Notes under the pieces: generated by a model
Databases searched by the model: none
Told to the model about the DNA's origin: nothing
What the model saw: the letters and a program-made list of their open reading frames with translations, nothing else
DNA from: Membranipora membranacea
Taxonomy: Eukaryota; Bryozoa; Gymnolaemata; Cheilostomatida; Membraniporidae
Length of the DNA stretch: 60,000 nucleotides
Assembly (NCBI GenBank): GCA_914767715.1
Contig: OU612072.1
Span: 23,562,001-23,622,000 of the forward strand
Reading direction: 5' to 3'
Made by a program: the position numbers and the translations under genes
Shown: piece after piece, positions 34,750 through 46,000 of the stretch
Numbering within the stretch: position 1 is the first letter of the stretch
Layout: the number at the start of each line of letters is the position of its first letter

Positions 34750-36276
34750 ATGCTCTCCACTACTCAATTTAGTAGTCTGTTTTGCGACAACATCGCAAAA
34801 CAGACTACTAAAATTATCATTGAACCAAGAGGGGTACTAAGACAACTTGAAACCCTAGACAGGTCCAAAGGCGCTGGGCCTGATGGCCTTTCCTCTGCAC
34901 TCTTAAAATTTCTAGCAAATTATATTTATAAATCTTTAGCAATGATATTTCAATACTCGTTTGATTCGGGTCTGGTTCCAGATGACTGGAGACGGGCTAA
35001 CGTAATACCTGTTCACAAAAAGGATTCCAGAACAGCACCTCTCAATTACCGCCCAATATCCATGACTTGTATTGCGTCTAAGGTACTAGAACATATAATT
35101 TGCCATGACATCAACAACTTCTTGGACACCAACCACTTGCTTTCAGACTGCCAGCACAGTTTCAGAAAAAGGCACAGTTGCGACACTCAACTTTTAACAA
35201 CAATCTCAGAACTTGTGGACTCATATGATCTAAATGTCCCTACCAACCTTGCTGTACTTGATTTTTCTAAAGCTTTTGATGTTGTCTCGCACAGGAAGCT
35301 AGCTTTAAAGCTTAAGGCGATAGGTGTGCATCCTATAACATGTGACTGGATATCAGGCTGGTTGTCCAAACGTACACTCTCTGTGACTGTGAATGGTGCA
35401 AAATCCTCACATCACAATGTAACCTCAGGAGTGCCCCAGGGTAATGTACTTGGACCTCTTCTTTTCCTCATTTTTATCAATGATATGCCGTCCTACATTA
35501 ATAACTCCACCTTAAGACTTTTTGCTGATGACATTCTGGTATATCATCGAATCAAATCACAAGCGGATGAAATCGACTTACAGTCTGATCTAGATAACCT
35601 TGCAAAATGGGCCGACACCTGGCAGATGTGCTTTAATGTCTCAAAGTGTGAATTTATGAGAGTCGAGAGGCAGGCACAGGCCAGCATCAACAATCCTTCC
35701 CAAACCTACAACTTAAATGCTACCCAATTATCACACGTCTCTTCTGTAAAATACCTAGGTGTACACATAGATGCACATCTCTCTTTTGACAAGCACATCA
35801 GAGAGATTTGCAAGAAAGCCACAAGAACGCTTCATATGCTTATGCGTAACTTAAAAAAAGCTAAAACTAAGACTAAAACAGTATCATTTAAAACTATTTG
35901 CAGACCAATCTTAGAGTATGCCTCTCATGGTTGGTCTCCTCATTTGGGTAAGCACACAGATGTCATGGAGGCCATAAACAGAAAAGCCTTTAGGTGGGCA
36001 TATCAAAAAAGACGTAGTGACCATATCAGTGCCCATATGGCTGAAGTCGGATGGCAAACATTGTTTGAAAGAAGGAAGGGTGCTGACTTAAAGTTATATT
36101 TTAAAATGATCACCGGTACAGCTGCAGTTAATGAGGAAATGGTCAATGTATCACATTCCCACCATCACACAAGGATAGGCGCCATCAAAGGCAGTATCAA
36201 CACTGATGTCAAACGCTATTCTTTCAAACAGCGTGTTTATAAGTATATGAATCCAACTTTAAATAGGCTTGAATAG
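34750..36276 (+). mobile_element. LINE (non-LTR retrotransposon) reverse transcriptase, 5'-truncated, ORF intact
   Basis: A 508-codon uninterrupted ORF. RT motifs in order: DGLSSALLKF (45-54), NVIPVHKKD (84-92), NYRPISM (99-105), AVLDFSKAFD (168-177) with catalytic Asp171, SGVPQGNVLGPLLF (226-239), and the catalytic box FADD at 258-261. The C-terminal part carries the usual thumb region (KYLGVHID, about 334-341). This is the CR1/L2/jockey-like clade pattern. The upstream apurinic-type endonuclease domain is absent: reading upstream in frame meets a stop at 34696, so the copy is 5'-truncated, as most LINE copies are. The lack of any stop or frameshift suggests a recent insertion. No poly(A) tail or target-site duplication was recognised after the stop. 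ATG 34750 is simply the first in frame and need not be a true start. A 20 bp inverted repeat lies within the first codons. Confidence 0.95.
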
Positions 36277-37360
36277 TACATAGCAAAATGGCAATAAAAT
36301 GCGACCAATGACAGTGTAGTTTCTTTCTCTTCTCTTTTTTTTTGCTTGGTCGGACCGGACTGGAGGTGAAATGAAACCTACAAATATATCTTGCCCCGAA
36401 ATAGCTTCTAGGAATCACTGAATCTACTTTGACTTCACTGTACCAGACAGACCTCTCTTTTACACTTGGTTTATACAAGTGTGTCTCCTTTACTCCTTTC
36501 CTTAGATTATGTACCCACTCTGAGGTGATGCTCAGTAGTAACATAAACAGCCCCCCTTTTTCTTTTTTTACTCATAATAACAATTCAATGCTGTTAAAAC
36601 ATGAAACCCCCATTAAAAATGATTACAACTAAATAATGGACTTTCTGATTATTACTGACATATTTCCAATTAACTGTGCTACAGTCAATCAAGTAAACAC
36701 TAAATATCGCCAATTAACGGAGCCCAAGCTCAGACGGCAATCAAACCATCGGATGAATCGATGCTATAAGACTTTGACAGAGAACACTTAGTGCTACTTG
36801 CCAATTAATCAGGCTGTGCTGCGGCAATGGGAATGGGGGAAATGAACAGCTTAGTCTTGGACCGTGTCCTATATAATATGTCGCAAAGAAGCTGTGCGCT
36901 GCTGTGGCATGGTTCGCTAGCCACCTCATCTAGGCATAGCGTAGAATGCCATTTAGATTGGGGTTCTCCTACCAGCATTATTTGAAGGGACTCAAGGCTG
37001 GAATTTTAACAAACTTTTCATAGACCCATCTGTAGATTAATATTGAGTATTTGATAACAATGAATCCCAGTTGGTCACTGATTTGATAGCTGGATCACTC
37101 ACCTTTACACCCAATCTTTACCTGTATCTATATTTCAGCAGGGAGCTGTCCTAAAATCCCTGATTGCAGGCAGTTGTAAATTTTCAGCATCAAGAAATCA
37201 GAGTTGTCTTACCTGGATTGAAATACAATGATGTGCAAAAATCAATCCATCAGTGTATATATATATATATAGGAGAAAGCAACTCCTCTCACTCAATCAT
37301 AGACCAAGAACCCATACTTTCTATGGGGGTTTATCAAAACTCCAAGACTGTATTAATTTA
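36277..37360. other. Spacer between LINE and RPS27, no gene seen
   Basis: LINE 3' end and intergenic DNA, with a (TA)n stretch at about 37256-37270. The small ORFs here, including a 135-codon one running into RPS27 exon 1, have no recognisable product. Confidence 0.5.
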
Positions 37361-37431
37361 TCCCTTAGCATTCTTCTTTGCGATCCTTCTTGCTTCCTTT
37401 TTGAACGCAGAATCAAGAGAAGGAAGACAAA
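37360..37431 (+). promoter_or_regulatory. Pyrimidine-rich (TOP-like) leader of RPS27
   Basis: The segment before the RPS27 ATG is a series of C/T runs (CATTCTTCTTTGC, CCTTCTTGCTTCCTTTTTG). Ribosomal-protein mRNAs begin with a 5' terminal oligopyrimidine tract that places translation under mTOR/LARP1 control. The exact cap site is not known from the sequence. Confidence 0.55.
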
Positions 37432-39618
37432 ATGCCTGTAAGTTGCTCAAACTATCAAGGGAATTATCCCACATATGGTCTATAAATCCCCTAATATTGA
37501 TGCCAGAGGATAATTCAGCATTTTCTGATGGACTTCGGATGGAAATAGTTTCTCTGCACTGCATTGAATAAGCTTAATTTGTCAATATCCTGAGTGACCT
37601 TTTCAAGGTCATCTCATGATGCTTTCATAATCATGGTGCAATCCTCAGGGTTTTCCTGACATTTCCACTGTTGGTGTCATATGGTAGTCAATAAGATTAT
37701 TCATACAACATCTGAGTGAGCAAAACTACAATTTTTTGTCGTGATTTGGTTACACTCACAGAGTAGACCTATCGTATCTATTGACTGGAAGTACATACCA
37801 AAATCGAGATCAGGATTATACTACAACCGATCAGCTCAACTAACTGTTTTGGATTGGAATTATAACGACAAGCTCTTCAATTACTGTAATGCCGGTCAGT
37901 AAATTATACAGAGCAAGGCGTCTAGGTTTACAAGGGTACCTAGAAAATAGTATTGTAGCTATGACTGAAGAGGCCAACATACAATTGAGTTGGAGGTAAT
38001 TCACCACCACACTATGATTAAAGTATTACTATTAGATTGCTCTCTTTTCTCTACTTGACAGCTCGCTAAAGATCTGCTGCACCCATCACACGATGAGGAG
38101 AAGAGAAAGTGCAAACTGAAAAGACTTGTACAGTCACCAAACTCTTACTTTATGGATGTTAAATGCCCAGGTATGTATGTCTGAAAGACAAGCCATGTTT
38201 TCATGTGCATAGACAGAAAAATAGAAATTAACGCTAAGAGCCTAACACATCTGCTCATGAGTCACATTTCTTAGTAGAACTGCAGGTCACACTTATGACT
38301 TGTGTTGGCAGTCGATTATCCCCTTACAATAAGGTAAAAACCTGCCGATGAGCACATCAGCAGTCACTAAAGATACATATTTTGAGACATTATGATCAAG
38401 TGGTTACCCATATTGTTACTGTTCACTCAATGTCAACTCATATGATCAGTGCACAGACAGCCTTGTGTGTGTGTGGTTTGTGTTTGTTGTGGTGAAGATG
38501 GGAAGCTGTGCATGAACCAAGTTATTGTGGCTGCGCAGCCGCGATAACTTGGTTCATGCACAGCTTCCCATCTTCACCACAACAAACACAAACCACACAC
38601 ACAAGGCTGCAACTCATCAAATCAACTGTAAGTGACCTGCTGTCTGTGATCAGTGCATGCCAGTGGTTGAGAAGTCGGCCCAATAATGTATAGGTTTGTT
38701 TACTTGAACTGTATTCTTGTTTCAGGATGTTACAAGATCACCACAGTGTTCAGCCATGCCCAGACTGTTGTGTTGTGTGTTGGATGTTCAACCGTCTTGT
38801 GCCAGCCAACTGGTGGCAAAGCAAGACTCACAGAAGGTAAGCACTATCAGCCCTGTTCTGTCAGGTACCTCAAATCCACTGTCTAATGCTGACCTTCTAT
38901 TTTTTTATATCTTGATGTTTTGTCGCTAATAGGGACTCGTATATTGCACTGATTACTCTCTACTTTTGGTAAAACTTCAGTGGCCATATTATTCCCACTG
39001 ACAGGACTTGTGTAATGTAAAGGAAACAGAACCTGCTTATCATAAAATAAACCATTTTTGTTTGGCGAACTCTCGATGATCTATATATGACCATTCCCCA
39101 TACAATCAGTGAACCATGATAATGATATCAAACTTGCACCATCATGCTCACAATCTCCCTTTTACACAATCATGTGTAAATTAACCTGATGGTTGAATTA
39201 GTGGCCCAGCTCTCTGTTGTTTGAAATATTAGGCAATCATGGTATTCATACTACTCAGTCAGGCACATGAATTGTACACCAGGTATCATTCACATGATTT
39301 ATCCTGTGGAGTTTCATTACTTCATCTGACAGGACAACAACCTCTCATTGATTTGCTTTTGTCTTTTGCCCTGCAATTCCACACCTAACTCCAGTCATCC
39401 TCCAATAATCTACAGTGACCTTCATAGACTTAACCTAGATAGTGGTCAATATTTTGTGGTTGAAATTGACAGAACTTGATTTACAAGTAGAATTTCTATG
39501 TGAGGGTCATGGGGCATTGATCCTGATTTATATCTATGACACGGTAGCTATGTCATTATTTAATAGCCTCTTGTTATCTTCTGTTGCAGGCTGCTCTTTC
39601 CGAAAGAAACAGCACTAA
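37432..39618 (+). CDS. RPS27: 40S ribosomal protein S27 (eS27), complete, four exons
   Basis: Exons 37432-37437, 38062-38170, 38726-38836 and 39590-39618 encode 84 residues, the usual animal length. Exon 1 codes only Met-Pro and is followed by GTAAGT. The protein begins [11 protein letters not shown], contains [19 protein letters not shown], and ends GCSFRKKQH. The C4 zinc site is complete: CPGC (VKCPGCYK) and CVGC (VLCVGCST), then a fourth-exon cysteine. The protein is a small-subunit component at the head of the 40S particle and acts in the cytoplasm. The gene structure with a two-codon first exon is typical of animal RPS27. AATAAA lies 124 bp after the stop. A 152 bp palindrome sits in intron 2. 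There is little doubt about this call. Confidence 0.98.
38458..38609. repeat. 152 bp near-perfect palindrome in RPS27 intron 2
   Basis: The left arm (CAGCCTTGTGTGTGTG...AACCAAGTTAT) is matched by the right arm (ATAACTTGGTT...CACACACAAGGCTG) with arms of about 70 bases and centre near TGCGCA (38532-38537). No flanking direct repeat was found. The RPS27 pre-mRNA would form a long hairpin here. Confidence 0.92.
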
Positions 39619-39741
39619 GTTACCATGTGGTCATATGATAGCTTGTCCACTTCACCGACAGTTCATGACCATGGGGATGAGACAACACAGATAACACCTT
39701 GTTGTGAGTGATGTATTGTAAATATGTTATCATTGCAGCAA

Positions 39742-39747
39742 AATAAA
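39742..39747 (+). terminator. Poly(A) signal of RPS27
   Basis: AATAAA, 124 bases beyond the TAA stop codon. Confidence 0.8.
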
Positions 39748-39749
39748 TG

Positions 39750-42700
39750 ATGTAACTAGCATTGTTTTTACTATTTATTGACTTTCAAGTGGCGAAAAAA
39801 AACGAACTTTTTTTTTCTGTCATGCGTTCAATAACCTCCTGATCATGAAATAAAAAGTTCTCATGTGACACAAAAAATAGAGACCCTATTTGATATTACT
39901 CAAGTTTTGAGAATTGTGTCCTGCAACAACAAAAAAAAAATGAGGCAAAGGTACTATTTTGTACCTTTCACACATAGGATTATATGGTAGCTTGTGTTAA
40001 GGTCAAAACATTGGTTTAAGATCCTTTGTGACAACCATTGATCAGTGTAGGCGTACTCATTGAATCAGGGGTGATGACCTTTCGATGCACTTCTATTGCC
40101 ACTAGGGCTTATAGTTTTCATAGTCGTACTCCTTATATTTTACTGTTGTGTTTCACTATATCTGTATATTGGGTCAACTTGAGTGACAGTCATCCTGACT
40201 TATGATATTTCGAAGTACATCAGATTCTAAAAAGCAAACAGCAGAAATCTATATCAAGATGCTATAGGGTGGAGCCTTTCACCTCGGGTATTATTTTGGC
40301 AGCCAAGATGATCATGTGACCAGTTGTTACAAGATATTATTTAGATAGTACCAAGTGCAATATCAGTGTATATTATCGAGCAGAATGTCCGATTCTAAGG
40401 GCAGTGTACAGACACTCAATCTATGTAATAATTAAATATGAGAATATTATTTTACCATCATAAATGCAGCTCCAAGACAAAGCAGCTTGATTTCTGACTT
40501 CATATCTGATATCTCATCTAAAATCATGACATGCATTTTGTGTCAAAAGGGTGGAATCGTCAGGGCTCAGGCTTATCAACATGATGCAGTAAAGATTTGG
40601 TCCCTACAACTACATATTCACTTCAAGTGGATGGGTGTTTTAGAATGACAACTGTACTTGATAGCAACACTACATTGTCAGATTTCTTGGTTCTTAATAC
40701 GATAGGTGGCTATCAAGACATTGATAATTTATCTATGTACTAGTTTTGTTGTGGCTCTTGTTGTTTACTTGACTCACAGTCAATCTCGAATGTCTCGTGG
40801 TCGGTGTTGAACGCTTCTGTTGGGACATGAACTTTTCTTATCTCTCCATCAAATCCAGGTGAGTGCTCTGTCTTCTTACCTTCCAACTATAACATACTTA
40901 TATCAATGATCTTGTATCATGATGTATGACTGGGCCAAGCTTTGAATCTCAGCGCAGTTGACCGAGAGTATTATGAATAAATGTAAATTGCTGAAAACTT
41001 ATCTTGAACTAACCTTCTTGTCAGGGAGTTGGTCGGAGTTGGGACAAGCTCCCTGCTCTAATGCACCACGCTATTTCACCCATTTGGGTTTTTTTGGAAT
41101 TGTCTTCTCATGCTTAAAGGAAAATGATTTTCAGCTCTGGGTTAGCTGGTCTTGACGCATACGTCCCAAAACAATTTAGCTTTCAAATGTCGCATCTAAA
41201 TATGAACCCTGCAGACAAAACTTCAACTATATTCACACTCTCAATGACATTGTAGGCAGAGTCTGAATCCGATGCCGCACGCAGATCAAGGCACTAGGCA
41301 CATCATTGAGACCCAACCAGAGGCCCATCTATGCCCCAGCGACAGTACCATCCAGTAATGGTGAGTTACATACCTGTATAGACATGTACATAGCACATCG
41401 ACAAGGACAGCAAGGTGCTCTAACGGTAGCTACTTCCTCCTCTCCGTAATATACAGTAAACTTTGGTATCCACGCTGAAAACCTGTCAATGTGTGCAACA
41501 TGAGTATGGTGAGTCTTAGTGGTTATTGTTGGCTAGAGTTGTTTGATATGTATTAACCTTGTACTCATTCTCTGATGGAGGGTGAGCTCGGGCAAAAAGT
41601 CTCAAACCTCTATTTAATTAACCGGGGGGATCAAAATTGCAAAACTGAACACTCGGTGAGTGAGTGAGACCTGGTAGGGTGTCGCTCACTCATTGATAGA
41701 ACTAATATACGTTCTGAATAAGCGATTTGGAACCAATTTGTCTAATTGAACGACCAAGTGAGCGATAATTTTGGGTGATGAGATAGTGATAATTTGCCTC
41801 CGTAAAGCATGACCCATTCTCATTGAATGACCCCTGAGAGTAGCCAAATACGAGTCCAAAGGCCAAGGTATCCTACACCACGTTCTTCCCTCTCATGAGA
41901 AGGTAACTCCAAATATTTGAATCGAAGCTGGTGAACTGTGGAATTGGAAACCGTTCCGGCAGGTTGACTGAACATATGATATAGTTGCATGCTTATAACC
42001 ATGAGTTTTTTATCCAAGTGTTCACTAGATGTAGTGATACAGGATGTAAGAGGAGGGCCTATTCTTATATTGTAACTCGCCTTTGTTTGACACTACCGAT
42101 TAGTTCTCCGTGTATGTAGACTTCCATTACATTATTACACAGACAGCAAGATAGGCAACACCAAGCATCACATCTGTAACAGAAAGCTAAAACATGTCAC
42201 ATGTGTGGTTTGATTCTTCAAGGCAATATATGTACCTTGGTTGATGGGTTTGCACTACCCTTTGCACATGTGAAAATCAAAAGGACATGTTCACCATGTT
42301 TGCTCCCTGAATGCGTATCCAACATCGGGTTTCTAGGGAGTTGGGTACCGACCATAATCTCATTCGTACATTGTATCACCTTCATGGTTAATCACCCTCA
42401 TCTAATTGTCATGTCCCATAATTGCTTCATTGGTAATTTGTAGGTGTAATGTATTGGAGTAGGCGACTGCTCAGGGTAAAAAAGGGACTGATCAGGGTAG
42501 AAATTGTATTGATGATCGAAACTAGCATCATGAAGTTGTGCCCCCATAACCATCCAAATGTTTACTTTTATTTTGTACCCTGAAATACAGCAAGAAAACT
42601 TTTATTTTAGAGTGCTAGCACCCTGGAAATTTACTATTACTAGATGAATTTTGTGGTTACTATCTGTTTATAGATACCATAGTGGTTACCTGTCTGGTTA

Positions 42701-43041
42701 TAGATACCATAGTGGTTACCTGGATAATAAATATTTACACAGTGTATCAATTAATCGTGTGTGAAATATGGCAACTGTCATCTCTGCCTTATCTATCATT
42801 GGGCAACCAAATTTACAAATACACCATTTATTGTAGAATCACATGCTATCATGTTAAATTCCCTCAACCCCACCCAACAGTGCTTACAGCACTTAGGCTA
42901 CACTGGTGAACTATACCTGTTTGTTTAGCCAGGACTACACTTCAGTGCCATTATCATTGGTCTTGCAACCAGCTTCCAGTTGCGAACGAACGTAATCTGT
43001 TACTAAAATTGTTTCAGTGTTTTGCACAAGAGAACTGAACA
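39750..43041. other. Intergenic region, no confident gene
   Basis: Between RPS27 and the reductase gene. A 30 bp tandem duplication (TTATAGATACCATAGTGGTT) lies at about 42667-42723. Two splice-compatible open segments (40776-40857, 41230-41338) are discussed under rejected items. Confidence 0.5.
42666..42723. repeat. 30 bp direct tandem duplication
   Basis: TTATAGATACCATAGTGGTT followed by ACCTG occurs twice with a period of 30 bases. Confidence 0.9.
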
Positions 43042-46000
43042 ATGTCAGTGAAGCCCAAAGTACGATTACTCAACGGACGGTCCATGCCTCTTGTCGGTCT
43101 CGGAACTTGGCTGGTAAGTCGTCAGTTTAATTCTCAGATCTTAATGCTGCAAACCTTGCATCTGTTCTTCGGAGTCACAATGCCTCATACTCATACTGAT
43201 GGTCTTGCATTGTTATCTCAACCTCCTCAGATGTGCAGCAAACTATATTAAACTCATTGCAAGTTATAATCCATAGTACGTTTGTGGACTGTGGCTATGG
43301 AGATATATAAATCCGAACAGTTGATGTACTTACATAGGGATTATCATTAGCTTAGTGCATATGTTACCGCCAGCAGGACTGTTTTTTGGTAAGGCTCTCT
43401 GAGTCGGAATATGCATAATCAATTTTTTGTGACAGATATTTTGTTGCAAAACTAAAGTCGGCCTAACTGTATTCTGTTCCGAAGTTGGATGAATCCTTTT
43501 TGATAGAGTGTAAGCGGCTGATTGAGGCATTCCTTAAAATTGGCATGTCATTAGCAGCTACCCAGACCAAAATTTTATGAATGCCCTATGTTTCCATCTT
43601 ATGTGATTTCAGTCTAAGATAGGCGAGGTTGGTAATGCAGTGAGAGTTGCTATAGATGCAGGATATCGACATATAGATACTGCCCAGAACTATTACAATG
43701 AAGAAGAGATCGGTGAGGCACTCGAGGAAAAAATAAAAGAGGGCAAAGTGAAGAGGGAAGATGTTTTCATTACTACTAAGGTTTGTTTGTTACTGTCATT
43801 TTGTGACTGAGGCTTGAGATAAAAAATAGTCAAAATTGTTATCTGTTGTCACTTTCTGAGGTAAGGTAGGCCAGCGATAGATTTAGGTTTGTCACAAAAA
43901 AGACTTGCCTCTCTTGATAAGCTCCTTTTCTACGTACAAAGATTGTCAACACATGGCGAACTGGAACTGTACTAATTCTCAAAAAAAGGTATTGAGAAGA
44001 ATTTTTTTTTAAATTTAAATGTTATTTAACAAAACCTTTGTGGACACTGATTTTACGATGATAAGACGTCAGTCTGAGGGCTGTTATTGCCAATGTTCAT
44101 GAGTTGTCAGCTCCTGGATATTCACAACTCAATACAAACACTCAACTCAATACGTAAATGAGTATCAATACTGCTACCTCAGCTGAGACATGTCTTGATC
44201 AATAAATGGTCTAGGCTGGGACCTGCCCGGTTCCACGTAAGTACATAGGATTTGAATCATAAGCATCGATTAAGATTGAATGTAGTATTATTGTTAGAAA
44301 CAAAGATGCTGAATTCACACAGTCCATATACACATTGATGACGCGATATACTGTTGCATGTATATCTCTGATTGATAGCGAGTGAATTAATTCACTTAGC
44401 ATTAGTTCCACCAGAAGGAATTCAATTTTTTTAATTAGAGGCGGGTACAAATATGGTACTCTTTCTAAATTGACCCTGACGGTCAGAGATACACATGTAG
44501 ATAGTGTAGATTGATGTCAGTGTGGTCCATATATCGCATATGATGTTTGAAGTATTACATATATCATTTTATCTTGTAGCTGGCGATGGCAGGAATGGCT
44601 CCAGAGAACGTGAGGAAAGAGACTATTTTATCTCTTAAAAGACTGAGGACTGATTACATTGATCTCTATCTTATACATCATCCTGTGTCTATATCTGTAA
44701 GTGTGCAGTGAGAATGAGAGATCAGGCTAAGACTAACCAACATTGGCAATCGATCTATTATATTGCTGAATTAGTTAGGCACCCATTTGTTCAGCTGTTT
44801 TACGGCCCGGCTGCATCACTTTGATCCTTGAAACTTAATGCAAAAAGAATTTGTAATTGGCTGGTTTGAAATATGTAAAAATCATAACTGTTGCATGTGG
44901 CTTTTCGGATGTGGTCCATTCAAAAGGATGATTGTGTTCCATACTGGATGCACGCACAACAGTGCTTTTGTCATATTGATGTGCAAAGCTTTAAAACCAT
45001 ACAAGACTGATATCAGAAATTGGGATCTTTCTAAGGTCAGTTGCCAACTGATACACATACATCTAGTTGTATATTGTGTTTTGTGTATTGTATTATATAT
45101 ATATACTCTAGTTGAGTTTTGTGTTTACTATACAATGTTAACCTGATTTATAGGATGAAGGAATGAGTGAGGATCCTCCAGTCAGATTCCCTAAATATAC
45201 AAGTGGAGCTCTGAAGACTTCATTTGTGGATCCACTCGATACATGGAGGGTAAGTGTATATGAATACCAGGGGCCAAAGATATATATTTTAGGTTTAATT
45301 TCTCTGTTAGGTTTGATATCTCTATGTTAGGAGTAGTTGTGTTCTGCAGGAAAGGTGCAAACTCTAAATTCCAAGCCATTAGTTGGGAGAAGGGGAATAC
45401 ATTTGTTTATATTTAAGCATTTGGGCACTTTCCTCAAGGGTCTAGTGGTTTACTGGTAAGGAAGGCCCTCACAAATTATTGAAACTGGCTAAACCTCTTT
45501 CTTACCCTTGATTGAGGGCGACAATGACTATTTTACATTTCTCAGACAAACACCAGATAGCCATGACTGCCACTTGGATGTGAAGTTTTCAATTGGAGCA
45601 TAAACATGATAACTGACAAATACCAAAAGCTTGACATTTCTATTCACCATACCAAACAAACGAGCTGGACTACTTCCAAAATATAAAAATTCAGTTTTAA
45701 TAATATGTAAAAGTACAAATATTAAACAGCTTATATAATGAGATACTGATATGCTGAATAGTCAAAGTCTTCTGACGGTGACACCAAGGTGACACCTGTC
45801 ACTTTTTGTATGGTTTTAGGCGATGGAGAAGTTGGTAGATGAAGGGATAGTGAGAGCGATCGGATTATCTAATGTTAATAAAGAACAACTCCAGAGAATT
45901 TATGAGAAATCCAGGATTAAACCCGCTAACTTACAGGTAACATCAACATGTTCACCTAGCTAAATGTTCCACAGACTGTTTAATTCGGACAGGACATATA

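Noticed and set aside
37164-37571. 135-codon plus-strand ORF before and across RPS27 exon 1
   Set aside because: It spans the RPS27 leader, exon 1 and intron 1 in another frame. There is no recognisable product.
40776-41338. Two plus-strand open segments (40776-40857 and 41230-41338) with consensus splice sites that join in frame and end in a stop
   Set aside because: The joined peptide (about 60 residues) is unrecognised, lacks a start exon and is short enough to arise by chance.
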